DNA from: Caldilineaceae bacterium
GTDB lineage: Bacteria; Chloroflexota; Anaerolineae; Caldilineales; Caldilineaceae
DNA length: 64,000 nucleotides
Direction: 5' to 3'
Assembly (NCBI GenBank): GCA_022827195.1
Contig: JAJDTL010000022.1
Coordinates: forward strand, 124,001-188,000
The notes below the pieces were generated by a model. That model saw only the letters and a program-made list of their open reading frames with translations. It did not search any database and was not told where the DNA came from. The position numbers and the translations under genes were made by a program. Shown piece by piece: positions 27,978-37,075 of the stretch (its first letter is position 1; each line of letters opens with the position of its first letter).

Positions 27978-28055
27978 GCGATGAACCACCTTGTCCTCAG
28001 GGAATCAGTGCGGCAGGAGAAACGGGACTGCACTGGCCCGCCGGCTCCGCAATTC

Positions 28056-28883
28056 CTAGTCCTCTCGATTGACCTGGTCGACGATCTGTCTGATGGGCGC
28101 CAGCGCGGCGCCTACATCCGCTTTAGTTGGCACGCATTCAAGCCCGAGGTAGCCACTGTAGCCGGCGCGTTTCGCTGCTCTCAGCAGGTTCAGATAGTTG
28201 ATCTCTCCGGTCCCGGGTTCGTGACGCCCGGGAACATCGGCGATATGAATGTGATGCACCAGATCGATATCCTGCGTGAGGCTGCTGATCAAATTCCCTT
28301 CGTTGACCTGATGATGGTAGGCGTCGAACGTCAGACCCAGCGCGGGGCTGTCCACTTCTCTTGCGATGGATACGCCCTCCTGCCAGGAGGCGATGAAATA
28401 GTCGGCGTGGTCCACCAGGGTGTTCAGGCACTCTACCAGTAGCAGCATGCCTGCGCCCTCAGCGATGGGCGCGACAGACTTCAGCGCCCGCACGATGTTG
28501 TCTCGCTGGCGGCGGCGTTCGTCACGCTCCCCGTCGCTGCGCTGGTAATCGAACCAGGGACGGCCGGGCTCGTGCTTGACCTCTTCGACCAGCAGTCCGA
28601 GTTGCGTGCAGCCCAACTGCCGCGCCGTGTCGCAGGTTGCCCGCACGGCCCCGGCCAGGGCGGCGCTTTCGTCGCTGTCGAGCAGGCGAATTTTCGGATC
28701 AACGCTTATATTGGCGACCGTCAGACCGTAGCGCCTGGTGCGTTCGGCGATCGTGGGCAAGTCATGCTCCAGCCATACGCCGAACTCAAAGGCTGGCACA
28801 TCCAACTCTGCAACCGCGTCGATGCGGTCCACGAACTCGCGGTCCAGAAACATGTACTCGATGTTCGCCGACAGTTCAAGCAT
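28056..28883 (-). CDS. Hydroxypyruvate isomerase-like TIM barrel
   Basis: The 275-residue protein starts ELSANIEYMFLD and contains VPGRHEPGTGEINY, a motif characteristic of hydroxypyruvate isomerase and related xylose-isomerase-like enzymes; metal ligands include E and H residues in LVECLN, FDAYHHQ and LGLECVP. ATG at 28883 is preferred to an upstream GTG because GGGAG is seven bases away. The same motif is in the TIM barrel at 45745-46518. It lies between a PhyH and an SDR gene, fitting isomerisation of a keto sugar or keto acid. Confidence 0.85.
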   Translation of the reverse strand: MLELSANIEYMFLDREFVDRIDAVAELDVPAFEFGVWLEHDLPTIAERTRRYGLTVANISVDPKIRLLDSDESAALAGAVRATCDTARQLGCTQLGLLVEEVKHEPGRPWFDYQRSDGERDERRRQRDNIVRALKSVAPIAEGAGMLLLVECLNTLVDHADYFIASWQEGVSIAREVDSPALGLTFDAYHHQVNEGNLISSLTQDIDLVHHIHIADVPGRHEPGTGEINYLNLLRAAKRAGYSGYLGLECVPTKADVGAALAPIRQIVDQVNRED

Positions 28884-28913
28884 AATCACGCTCCCTGTCC
28901 GGGAAAAGAGCCA

Positions 28914-29813
28914 TTACCCGCGCACGCGTTCGTCGGTAATGTCGCCGGGGAAACCCTGCACTTCGCCTTCCAGGCCAATGTGCGGGCTGGGCCAGCACTG
29001 TCCGCCCATTACTGCGAACTGGTCGTGCATTCCACTCAGCCAGAAGAACATCTCCGCTGCGTCGTTGCAGTCCCGCGTTGGTGGCCTGGTTGTGGGCCGG
29101 TCGAAGAACTCGTAGCTGGCGGTGCGCAGGTCAAAATCCGGTTCGATGATCCAGTCGCGCACCGGCATCGTCGTACGCCAGTAGTTGTAGCGAAAGAGAT
29201 GCCGGAACCCGCTTGCAGTCGAGAGTGTGCGGCGGTGCCAGAGGTTATACGACATGATCAGGATCGACCCGGCGGGCGCGTCCGGCGGCGCGAAACGCAC
29301 GCCTCCCTTCAGGCCGCCATAGTGTCCGACGGGGGCCGAAGCGAGGTGATGCGAACCGGGCAGGACTTCGGTCGGGCCCTTCTCGACGGGAACGTCTTCC
29401 GGGTGGTAGAAGACTTCGACATAGTTCAGTTTCTTGTTGTGCACGTAGTTGCCGTCGCGGTGCCAGCCTCCCTGCTTGGGCATCGGCGTCTCGGCGCGGT
29501 GGTCGCTGATAAGGATAGGCAGGGTGAACTCCTTACCTAGCAGCGAGCGTACGGCGCCGGCCGCCTCGTCGTTCAGCAGCACGTGCTCGACAAACCACTC
29601 TTCCTCCAACAGCGGCAGATGAAACTCGACCTCCTTCGAGCGGCGCGGAATCTTCAACGACGGGCGCTCCAGCACGATCTCGTTGGTATACTCGACCACC
29701 CGCCGGTTGATATCCTCCGGCACGACCGCGGGCAGGACCAGGTAGCCCTTCTTGCAAAAATCGAGCACCTGCGAATCGGTCAATGTCGGGCGAATGTCAC
29801 TTACCTTCTTCAC
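28914..29813 (-). CDS. PhyH family oxygenase, module copy 1
   Basis: The 299-residue protein has H118 and D120 in GWHRDGN and distal H193 in LWHRRT, with PGSHHLASAPVGHYG preceding. It is closely related in layout to the PhyH at 33577-34473 (TEEWFVE/EEEWFVE, AAGAVRSLLG, HRDG, FYHPED/FYYPQD), distinct from the other PhyH proteins here. The start is GTG, with GGAGG six bases upstream, inside the end of the preceding small gene; only three bases separate the two genes, so they are likely coupled. Confidence 0.92.
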   Translation of the reverse strand: MKKVSDIRPTLTDSQVLDFCKKGYLVLPAVVPEDINRRVVEYTNEIVLERPSLKIPRRSKEVEFHLPLLEEEWFVEHVLLNDEAAGAVRSLLGKEFTLPILISDHRAETPMPKQGGWHRDGNYVHNKKLNYVEVFYHPEDVPVEKGPTEVLPGSHHLASAPVGHYGGLKGGVRFAPPDAPAGSILIMSYNLWHRRTLSTASGFRHLFRYNYWRTTMPVRDWIIEPDFDLRTASYEFFDRPTTRPPTRDCNDAAEMFFWLSGMHDQFAVMGGQCWPSPHIGLEGEVQGFPGDITDERVRG

Positions 29814-29816
29814 CTC

Positions 29817-30182
29817 TCACCTCCACTTTTCGAGAACGTATTCGCCGCCGACCTCGTAGGTCCTCGTTTCGTCCACCCACAGTGCCAGCTCGGGGAATTT
29901 GATTACGCGCCAGCCGTCCTGAATTGCCTCGATTACCGTACTGTAGGGCCAGTCATCGGGATCCAGCGGCCCTTCGTCGATCTCGCCGTTCTCCAGCATC
30001 AACATGCCGACGACCTCGGAGCTGACGGTCAAGCCGCCTACGCGCAGGAAGAGCAGCTGCTGGCGCGGCGGTTCGTCAAGCGCGTCGAGTATCGCGCGCA
30101 AGCTGGCTTCCTTTACGCCTCCAAGCGCAAGCTCCTCCAGACATTGCTCGACCCGCTCTCGGATGCTGTCGTCTTCGGCCAT
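29817..30182 (-). CDS. Small conserved hypothetical protein linked to PhyH, copy 1
   Basis: I do not recognise this 121-residue protein. It is acidic, with no signal peptide or membrane segment. Its second half, WPYSTVIEAIQDGWRVIKFP (residues about 79-98), matches the small protein at 34509-34865 (WPYGTVLEAMADGWRVVKFP), as do RQQLLFL/HQRLLYL and GML-LENGEI/GMALVEDGQI. Both genes stand immediately before a PhyH gene of the same subtype. The conservation and fixed pairing argue for a partner or accessory role. AGGGA precedes the ATG. Confidence 0.8.
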   Translation of the reverse strand: MAEDDSIRERVEQCLEELALGGVKEASLRAILDALDEPPRQQLLFLRVGGLTVSSEVVGMLMLENGEIDEGPLDPDDWPYSTVIEAIQDGWRVIKFPELALWVDETRTYEVGGEYVLEKWR

Positions 30183-30274
30183 GTTGCGGTCCCTTAGGCT
30201 ACGTCCTGTCCGTCTCGACCGGCGGCCGTCCTCGCTGCTCGGCGTGGACGCCCGACCGGTGCCCGGCTTTGGCG

Positions 30275-31195
30275 CTAACTGTCATACATTGCACCGGGCG
30301 TGTTTTCCAGGATCGTCTCGATGCGAGCGAGTTCGTCGCTGCTGAAGGTGACGTCCGCCGCGACCAGATGCTCGCGCACCTGCTCGGGAGATTTGGCGCC
30401 CACCAGCACGCAGCTCACCACTGGCAGCCGCAGAAGCCATCCGATCGCCATCTGTACCAGGCTGATCCCTTTGTCGGCTGCCAGCTCCTTCAGCCGGTCG
30501 GCAACGTCGACATAGTGCGCCAGGCTCTCGCCCTGAAATCGCGACAGGCGCGCGCGTTCGTCATCGTCGGGGAACTTGTGACCGACCCGGTAGCGCCCGG
30601 TAAGCAACCCCTTTGCCAGCGGGCTGTGCGCCAGCACACCTATCCCGTGGCGCTCGCAGAAGGGCAGGACCTCAGCCTCCACCCGCCGGTCGAGCATGTT
30701 GTAGCGCGGCTGATTCGTGTGGAATCGCGCCCCTGAGAAAGCCGCCTCCATATGTTCAACGCCAAAGTTTGAGGCGCCAAAGTAGCGAGTCTTGCCCTGC
30801 TCCTGCAGGCGCTCAAGCGCCTCCATTGTCTGATCGAAGGGGTATGCAGGATCCGGGTGGTGAACCTGGTAAAGATCGACATAGTCGACGTTCAGATTTC
30901 GCAGGCTGTCCTCAAGCGCGTTTTGAACGCCCGCCGCCGAATAATCTCCGATCACCTTGCTTGCCAGAAAGCAACGCTCCCGGTATCCATCCCGGAGCGC
31001 GCGGCCAAGCCGCGCCTCGCTGGGATGATACGCCTGCGCGGTATCGATCAAATTGATGCCGGCGTCGATTGCGGCGCGGGTGATGGAGATCGCTGTCTCA
31101 ACCTCCATCTCGCCCATGTGGCCGCCCAGCGGCCACGTGCCCAGCCCGATGACCGAGACCTGCGTTCCGTCGCGGATTAGTTGCCGGTATCTCAT
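30275..31195 (-). CDS. Aldo/keto reductase
   Basis: The 306-residue TIM-barrel NADPH oxidoreductase shows the AKR features IGLGTWPLGG, NLIDTAQAYHPSEARLG (catalytic D and Y), FLASK (catalytic K), YQVHHPD (catalytic H) and the C-terminal VGAKSPEQVREHL cofactor-binding segment. It resembles bacterial AKRs acting on sugars and small aldehydes. The ATG overlaps the stop of the GH116-like gene as ATGA. It would reduce or oxidise a sugar released by the glycosidase. Confidence 0.94.
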   Translation of the reverse strand: MRYRQLIRDGTQVSVIGLGTWPLGGHMGEMEVETAISITRAAIDAGINLIDTAQAYHPSEARLGRALRDGYRERCFLASKVIGDYSAAGVQNALEDSLRNLNVDYVDLYQVHHPDPAYPFDQTMEALERLQEQGKTRYFGASNFGVEHMEAAFSGARFHTNQPRYNMLDRRVEAEVLPFCERHGIGVLAHSPLAKGLLTGRYRVGHKFPDDDERARLSRFQGESLAHYVDVADRLKELAADKGISLVQMAIGWLLRLPVVSCVLVGAKSPEQVREHLVAADVTFSSDELARIETILENTPGAMYDS

Positions 31196-33534
31196 CTCTG
31201 ACTCTCTCCCGCCGCGGCGCGCAGGACGCGGTCCACCAGTCCGCCGGGCTGAGCAGGCGCGCGTATGTCCCGCTGTTGCATTGCCGCGGGCACGGCCCAC
31301 AGTTGTGTGCAGATCGTGTACTCTGTGCCGAAGGCGACTTCGCCGCCGGGGCTACCGATGATGTTTGCGCCGTACCACGACAAGCCCCGTTCGCAATGCA
31401 CCTTGTGAATAAACCGCCGTATCACTTCCAGCCCGAACTCCGGCTGGCCCGCGTACATGTAGGTCAGGCCCAATGTGACCGGCGCGTGCAGACAGATCTG
31501 CGTTGCCGGCCACGAATACCAGATGTCGTCGACCGAATCTAGTTCCTCGCCGCCCGCTGCCGGCACGCCCTCAGGCGTTGTGTAGTGGACCGTGCCCAGG
31601 GGTGTCGCGGCCACACAGGTCCGTTTGATCGTTTCCAGGGTAGTCGCGACCCGGTCGGGGCGGAATATGCCCTCCACGCCATGCCAGCCGGCCATCCACT
31701 CTCCGTCAAGTTGGACCGAGAAAATATCGTCCGACTTGTCTCCGGTCTCCGGGTCCAGGTAGCGCAGGTAGTAGTCGCCCGCCCAGGTCTTGTTTTCGAT
31801 CGAGTTACTCCCCGCTTCGATCCATGCCCGGCACTGTTCGGCAAACGGCTCGTCTCCGGCCGCCTGCGCCATTCGCTCCGCCATGCGCAGCGCCACCAGG
31901 TGCAGTCCGCCGACGTGCGGCACGATGCCGGCCCAGTGGCTGAACTCGTACCATTCGGTCTCGAAAAAGATGTGGATGTGGACGCTCACCAGCCGGTCGG
32001 GCATGGAAGCGATTCCGTCCGGGCCGCGGTTCAGATCGGCCATGAACTCGATGCTCTTCTTGACCGACGGGTAAAACTCCTGCACGAAGGCGTCGTCGCC
32101 GTGGAGCAGCCCATAACGGTCGACCAGGTCCACGAAACATGGCACGTTGGTGGTGACTTGGTAGCCCGGCGTCGGGCTGGCCATTTCGCAGCCCCCCGTC
32201 CACTGGGTGATGCCGCCAAAAATGAGCGGAGGCGCGCCGTTCTCGCTCTGGTAGGCCTTCTGCCCGCGCAGGGCGGACAGCACCAGGCGCGGGAAGAAAT
32301 AGACCATCGGGATGCCGCCAAAGTAGGCCGTCGGCAGGCACTCCATCTGCGGGCAGGAGCGCGGGCTCTCGTTGATGGCGAACAGACCGTCTTCCGGCCG
32401 GCACCACTCGCCGATAGGGGGCTCCGCCACCGCCCAAAAGCTGGTCTCGGCGTAGGTGTGCAACGTGTTGACGAGCGCCTCACGCAGCCAGGCCGGCAGC
32501 GCCTGCTCTGCGAAGATTACCTCCTGCCAGGCCAGCACGCGCGCCAGCAGCGTCCCGTGCTCTTCCGCCAGGACCGCGGCCGCGTCCACTGCGCTGGCAT
32601 AGCGTGTCGTGTGCATGTGCCGGAAGGCGCGCGGTCCGACCAGCGGGTCGCCGGTGCTCATCCAGTGCGGGCTGTACCAGGTCAAAACGAAGCGGACCAC
32701 CTTGCTTTTGTGCGGCGCGAGCGAAAAGTCGACCGCGACGGAGGCGCCGGATCTGGTCTCTTCCGTCTTTGGCAGCTCCTGCTCGATGCGCGCCCATGCA
32801 CCCGCGTCCAGTCCCAACTCACCGCCGGTGCGCACCTGTTCTTCGCCGACCGCGCCCAGTACGTAGCTGCAGCGCCGCGAGCTTACGCTGACACCCTGGA
32901 CAGGCGTTGAAATCTGCTGCCGGGGGAACAGGTTTGCCCAGGACTCGCCCACGCTCGGGCCGAAAAAGCTGAAGGCCAGGGTACCGGAACGGGGCGCGTC
33001 CGATTCATTGCGTAGATGCACCTCGAACACGGCCCCCGGTAGAATGGAACGGTCCACGTCTCCCGGCAGAAAGGGGGCCCATGCCCGCAGGCCGACGTCC
33101 ACCGGTGCGTCGGTCTCGAACTCCAGGTCCGCCACCGGAAAGTGGCCCCAATAGTGGATGTCCTGCGCCAGCTGCACACCTGGCATCTCCAGGTCCGGCG
33201 GCGGCGGATCGTTTGCCGCGTGTCCCGATCCCTTTTCCGGGCTTTGCTGTCCCGTCGTCAGCACCCACGTTTTGCCGCCAACGCCGAGGCCGAGAAAGGG
33301 GAGGTTCAGCGCGCCGCGCCGCGGCACGTGGGAGTTGAATATACTGCACAGGCCGAAGAGACCCCCGCTGTCGAGATCGAGGCAACCCGTGTCGATGCTG
33401 CCCAGGGGTACACCGCAGAGGGCGCGATAGGAACGCCGGTGGATGACGCCTACGGCCGGCGAACTGTATCCCGAAGCTTGGAATTCGACCCATTCGCCCT
33501 CGGGCAGGTCGGTTGGAAACAGAGTTTGGGGCAT
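31192..33534 (-). CDS. GH116-like glycosidase (glucosylceramidase/GBA2-type)
   Basis: The 780-residue protein has the two-part GH116 layout: an N-terminal beta-sandwich domain (GVPLGSIDTGCLDLDSGGLFG near the start) and a C-terminal (alpha/alpha)6 barrel with IWYSWPATQICLHAPVTLGL and FIHKVHCERGLSWYGANIIG. Family members cleave beta-glucosides, xylosides or glucosylceramide. At about residues 604-613 the segment IFSVQLDGEW lines up with the family acid/base segment, usually S-D-Q-x-x-G-Q-W, so the expected Asp reads as Val here. There is no signal peptide, so it works on imported substrate. It overlaps the aldo/keto reductase start. Confidence 0.75.
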   Translation of the reverse strand: MPQTLFPTDLPEGEWVEFQASGYSSPAVGVIHRRSYRALCGVPLGSIDTGCLDLDSGGLFGLCSIFNSHVPRRGALNLPFLGLGVGGKTWVLTTGQQSPEKGSGHAANDPPPPDLEMPGVQLAQDIHYWGHFPVADLEFETDAPVDVGLRAWAPFLPGDVDRSILPGAVFEVHLRNESDAPRSGTLAFSFFGPSVGESWANLFPRQQISTPVQGVSVSSRRCSYVLGAVGEEQVRTGGELGLDAGAWARIEQELPKTEETRSGASVAVDFSLAPHKSKVVRFVLTWYSPHWMSTGDPLVGPRAFRHMHTTRYASAVDAAAVLAEEHGTLLARVLAWQEVIFAEQALPAWLREALVNTLHTYAETSFWAVAEPPIGEWCRPEDGLFAINESPRSCPQMECLPTAYFGGIPMVYFFPRLVLSALRGQKAYQSENGAPPLIFGGITQWTGGCEMASPTPGYQVTTNVPCFVDLVDRYGLLHGDDAFVQEFYPSVKKSIEFMADLNRGPDGIASMPDRLVSVHIHIFFETEWYEFSHWAGIVPHVGGLHLVALRMAERMAQAAGDEPFAEQCRAWIEAGSNSIENKTWAGDYYLRYLDPETGDKSDDIFSVQLDGEWMAGWHGVEGIFRPDRVATTLETIKRTCVAATPLGTVHYTTPEGVPAAGGEELDSVDDIWYSWPATQICLHAPVTLGLTYMYAGQPEFGLEVIRRFIHKVHCERGLSWYGANIIGSPGGEVAFGTEYTICTQLWAVPAAMQQRDIRAPAQPGGLVDRVLRAAAGESQR

Positions 33535-33576
33535 AGTCCTGGAGTTGTGCTGACAATCGGGACCCGGTTGACGGAC

Positions 33577-34473
33577 TCAGGCCAATTCTGCGATGCCTGC
33601 CTCTGCGAAGCGGCGTAACCCGGCCGGCAGCCCCTCCTGATCGCACAGTCCCGGTTTGACCGGCGCCTCGCACGGCCAGCCTGTGCCTCCAACGTAGCTA
33701 AACTGCTCGCCGCACAGCCAGCTGAACAGTTCTGCCGCCGCGATGCCGCAGCGGAACTGCTCGAAATGGGGTTCGACTTCCGACATGTCGGGCCATGAAA
33801 AATCGTGCTCGGGGTCAATGACCCAGTCACGGCGCGGTTCGGCAGTGCGGAAGTAATTGTACTTGAACAGATGACGGACACCCGGCAAAACGCTGCGGCC
33901 TCTGCGATGCCAGATTGGATAGGCCGTGATGGTGACCGTTCCCGCGGGTGATGCGGTCGATTTGACCGGCTTCACGCTGCGGATATGTCCCATGTAGTTG
34001 GCTTTGCTGCGCATAAAGTGCGAGCCCGGAATCAGCTCGGTCGGCCCCATCTCGGGCGGCGTGTCCTGTGGGTAGTAGAACACCTGCAGGTAGTCAATCC
34101 GGTTGTTGTAGATCGACCCTCCGTCGCGATGCCAGTCCTGGGGAGGGAGCGGTCCATCCGCGCGGTGGTTGCACAACGTTTGCGGCAGCTTGAAATTCGC
34201 GCCCAGCAGGGAGCGGACCGCGCCGGCTGCCTGCGGGTTCTTGAAAACGCCTTCGACGAACCACTCTTCTGTCAGCAGCTCCAGCGGCTGGTGGTCCGTG
34301 TGTTCGGCGGCAAAGGCCATCATGCGCCGGTTGACGTCATCGTCGACCACGCCTTCCAGTATCAGGTAGCCCTTGCGGCAAAAGTCAAAGACCTGTGCGT
34401 CGTTCAGAGTCGGCTCGCAGTCGTAGGGCAGTCCGAACTGCGCCGGCGGCAGGTCAATCTTCCTGTTATCCAT
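33577..34473 (-). CDS. PhyH family oxygenase, module copy 2
   Basis: The 298-residue protein has H115 and D117 in DWHRDGG and distal H189 in IWHRRG, with LIPGSHFMRSK before it. It is the paralogue of the PhyH at 28914-29813. ATG at 34473 is chosen because AGGGAGGA lies six bases upstream; the frame is open further but that part resembles nothing. It follows the small partner gene by 35 bp and precedes the GH116-like gene by 42 bp. Confidence 0.92.
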   Translation of the reverse strand: MDNRKIDLPPAQFGLPYDCEPTLNDAQVFDFCRKGYLILEGVVDDDVNRRMMAFAAEHTDHQPLELLTEEWFVEGVFKNPQAAGAVRSLLGANFKLPQTLCNHRADGPLPPQDWHRDGGSIYNNRIDYLQVFYYPQDTPPEMGPTELIPGSHFMRSKANYMGHIRSVKPVKSTASPAGTVTITAYPIWHRRGRSVLPGVRHLFKYNYFRTAEPRRDWVIDPEHDFSWPDMSEVEPHFEQFRCGIAAAELFSWLCGEQFSYVGGTGWPCEAPVKPGLCDQEGLPAGLRRFAEAGIAELA

Positions 34474-34508
34474 CAATCGTCCTCCCTGTATCTCTTTCGT
34501 CGCCGGCT

Positions 34509-34865
34509 CTAGCTTTCGAGTATGAACTCGCAGCCGAAGCCGTATGCCTGGTCTTCCTGGAGAAGAAGCGCCATTTCGGGAAACTTGACCACCCTCCAGC
34601 CATCGGCCATGGCTTCGAGTACCGTGCCGTAAGGCCACTCCTCCGGGTCGTCGGGCGCCTCTAGTATCTGGCCGTCTTCGACCAGCGCCATGCCAAGTAC
34701 GTCGGAATCTACGCCCGTCGTGCTCGTCTGCAGATAGAGGAGACGCTGATGCCGCGTCGCGCCGTCGGCATCAATCCGGCGCAGCGCCAGTTGCAGATCC
34801 TCTTCCACCAGTGTGCCGGCGCGCAGTTTGTCGAGCCACCGTTCGATGAGTTGCCTGTAATCCAT
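34509..34865 (-). CDS. Small conserved hypothetical protein linked to PhyH, copy 2
   Basis: This 118-residue protein is the paralogue of the one at 29817-30182 and is not assigned to a known family. ATG at 34865 gives a length matching its partner; the frame extends upstream into sequence that overlaps the formylglycine-enzyme-like gene and is not conserved. The conserved core is DPEEWPYGTVLEAMADGWR followed by VVKFPEMALL. It is likely cytoplasmic. Its fixed place before a PhyH gene suggests joint function. Confidence 0.78.
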   Translation of the reverse strand: MDYRQLIERWLDKLRAGTLVEEDLQLALRRIDADGATRHQRLLYLQTSTTGVDSDVLGMALVEDGQILEAPDDPEEWPYGTVLEAMADGWRVVKFPEMALLLQEDQAYGFGCEFILES

Positions 34866-34968
34866 TGCGATAGACCTTGAGCTGTTGCTTGCTGACGGCG
34901 GACGAGTGATGAACGCCCGGCCGGCATGTTGCTGCTGACCGCGCCAACCGTTTTGTTCGCAGATTCCG

Positions 34969-35985
34969 CTATTCGCTGTCCATGGCACAGCGAAAACCCA
35001 TAAAATTGTACTTGTAGTTGGCGTGGTCGCCGGTCCGCCAGGCGCCGCGCACTTCGAACGGCGTAGAGTTCCACGAACCGCCGCGCTCGACCTGGTTGCC
35101 CCCCGGAGATGTGGACGGGCCGGTCGGGTTCTGTGCAGGTGAGATGCTGTAGTATTCAGCGTCGTAAAGGTCCGCCACCCATTCGCGTACGTTTCCCGCC
35201 ATGTCCAGTGCGCCGCTCCAGCTGGCTCCTTGCGGGTAATTCCCCACCGGCGAGGTGTCGGCGTACCCGTCGTCGGTCGTATCGTCCGCCCAGGCCAGGT
35301 CGCAGCTGGCATCGCAGTAGTTCAGGCGGGTTCCATCGAACTCGTTGCCCCAGGGAAAGAGCAGGCCCTCCGGCCCGCGCGCCGCGTATTCCCACTCCGC
35401 CTCTGTCGGCAGCCGGGCACCGACAAACTCGCAGTAGCTCCTCGCGTCGCGCAATGTGCTCCAGATCGCCGGGTAGTTGTCGAACGAGCTGTTGTCGAAG
35501 TATGAATCGCGCGTCGCCGAACTCCTCTTTCTGGGTGGATTGCAGATGCCTGCCTCCACGCACGCCCGGTACTGGGCGTTGGTCACCTCGGTTTGGTCAA
35601 GCCAGAAACCGTCCAATTCCACGCTGTGCGCCGGCTGCTCTTTGTCGAGATATTGGCGCACGCAGGGGATGCCGTAAGTTTCGCACAGTTCGAGCGCGGC
35701 GTCCACCTCGCTGTCGTCGCTGCCCATCTGGAATTCGCCCGCAGGCACCCAGACCATTACCATCCCATCCGCGGCTCGTGTCCGCGGCCCGGGTTCGGGG
35801 GTAGCCGTTGCGGGTTCGGGGGTAGGCGTATCGGGTACCGGGGTAGGAGTGTCGGGCACCGGGGTGGGTATATCCGGTTCGGCGGCCGGTGACTCTGGTT
35901 CGGCGGCCGGCGTCACTGGTACACAGCCGGCTATGCCGATGAGCAGGCAGCACGCGCAGATGAGCAGAGCAACACGCTTTCGCAT
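34969..35985 (-). CDS. SUMF1/formylglycine-generating-enzyme-like lipoprotein
   Basis: The 338-residue protein has a lipoprotein signal (GIAGC, C21), a Pro/Thr-rich linker at about residues 30-66 with repeated PDTPTPVP units, and then a complete FGE-sulfatase (C-type-lectin-like) domain: WVPAGEFQMGS, GFWLDQTEVTNAQYR, LPTEAEWEYAAR, DMAGNVREWV, RGGSW and YNFMGFRC. It lacks the cysteine pair that true formylglycine-generating enzymes carry after RGGSW (here RGGSWNSTPFEVRGAWR), so a binding or structural role on the cell surface is more likely. It follows the MalG gene of the third importer; no sulfatase is in the window. Confidence 0.85.
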   Translation of the reverse strand: MRKRVALLICACCLLIGIAGCVPVTPAAEPESPAAEPDIPTPVPDTPTPVPDTPTPEPATATPEPGPRTRAADGMVMVWVPAGEFQMGSDDSEVDAALELCETYGIPCVRQYLDKEQPAHSVELDGFWLDQTEVTNAQYRACVEAGICNPPRKRSSATRDSYFDNSSFDNYPAIWSTLRDARSYCEFVGARLPTEAEWEYAARGPEGLLFPWGNEFDGTRLNYCDASCDLAWADDTTDDGYADTSPVGNYPQGASWSGALDMAGNVREWVADLYDAEYYSISPAQNPTGPSTSPGGNQVERGGSWNSTPFEVRGAWRTGDHANYKYNFMGFRCAMDSE

Positions 35986-36130
35986 CGTCAGCCCCTTCCG
36001 GCGAGCGTCAGGCCCCAAAGTCACAAGGGGCTGGCCTGCAGCCCGCCCTATGCGCGCGGACCAAACTGCGGGGTCAGGCTCGCCTGTTTTCAGGAAAACT
36101 GCCTTTCAGTCGCCCCGTTTCTGGTTCGGA

Positions 36131-37021
36131 TCAGTTTGCGCTCAATCCGGTCAGGGTAACGCCTTCGGTGATGTAGCGCTGGAAGATGAAGAAGACCGTC
36201 AGGACCGGGATGAAGGCGATCGCGTCGCCGGCCAGGGCGATGCCCTCCTCGCTGAGTCCGACAGCCCCGCCGGTTCTCACCATGCCGGGTTGACGGATGA
36301 GTGTGGCCAGCGCGACCGGTATCGTCCGCATCTCGGTCTCGTTCGTGATCAGCAGCGGCCAGAAGAAGCTCCCCCAGTTCCAAATGAAGGTAAAGATGGC
36401 CAGCGCACCGACCGCCGGCAGCATGAGAGGCATCGCGATCTGGGCAAAAATGCGGACTTCGCTGGCACCGTCCGCGCGCGCGGCGTCGATCAGGTCGTCT
36501 GGAATCGTATGGACGAACTGGCGGAAGAGAAAGACGCCGAAGCCGGAGAAGAGGTGCGGCACGATGAGGCCCTGGTAGGTGTCCATCCACCCCCAGCTGA
36601 CGATCATCACGAAGAGCGGGACCACGGTGACGAAGAAGGGGATCATCATGGTCCACAAAATCATGAAAAAGACCACCTCGCGGCCGGGGAACTCGAACTT
36701 GCCCAGAACATATCCGGCCACTGCGCTCATCAGCACCTGTCCGGTTACAATCGCGCCCGTGGTGAACAGGCTGTTGAAGTACATGCGCCCAATCGGGAAG
36801 CGCTCAAAGAGGACGAGAAAATTGCCGAGAAACAGATCCTTGGGAATGAATGTCGGCGGAATTGTCTTCAGGTCCCAGATTGGCCTGAACGCGCCCAAAA
36901 GCGCGAAAACCAGGGGGCTGACTACCAGGACAGCACACAGCGTCAGCACAGTGTAGCTGATGAACACCGGAAGAACTGATTCTCTGCGCTGATATAGCCG
37001 AACTATCGGCGAAACGCGCAT
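36131..37021 (-). CDS. Carbohydrate ABC transporter permease, MalG type
   Basis: This 296-residue CUT1 membrane subunit has the EAA loop IDAARADGASEVRIFAQIAM followed by PLMLPAV, and the end YITEGVTLTGLSAN. GGAGG lies nine bases before the ATG. It pairs with the MalF gene at 37076-38011 in the third sugar importer and belongs to a different permease subgroup from the MalG proteins at 2847 and 61075. Confidence 0.94.
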   Translation of the reverse strand: MRVSPIVRLYQRRESVLPVFISYTVLTLCAVLVVSPLVFALLGAFRPIWDLKTIPPTFIPKDLFLGNFLVLFERFPIGRMYFNSLFTTGAIVTGQVLMSAVAGYVLGKFEFPGREVVFFMILWTMMIPFFVTVVPLFVMIVSWGWMDTYQGLIVPHLFSGFGVFLFRQFVHTIPDDLIDAARADGASEVRIFAQIAMPLMLPAVGALAIFTFIWNWGSFFWPLLITNETEMRTIPVALATLIRQPGMVRTGGAVGLSEEGIALAGDAIAFIPVLTVFFIFQRYITEGVTLTGLSAN

Positions 37022-37075
37022 CTCTTTGGACCTCCAACTCTCGCTGCATCCCGGCCGCGCACCCCGGTCGGCCGG

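Noticed and set aside
34969..35985. Genuine sulfatase-activating formylglycine-generating enzyme
   Set aside because: The cysteine pair required for catalysis is not visible after RGGSW and no sulfatase gene is present.
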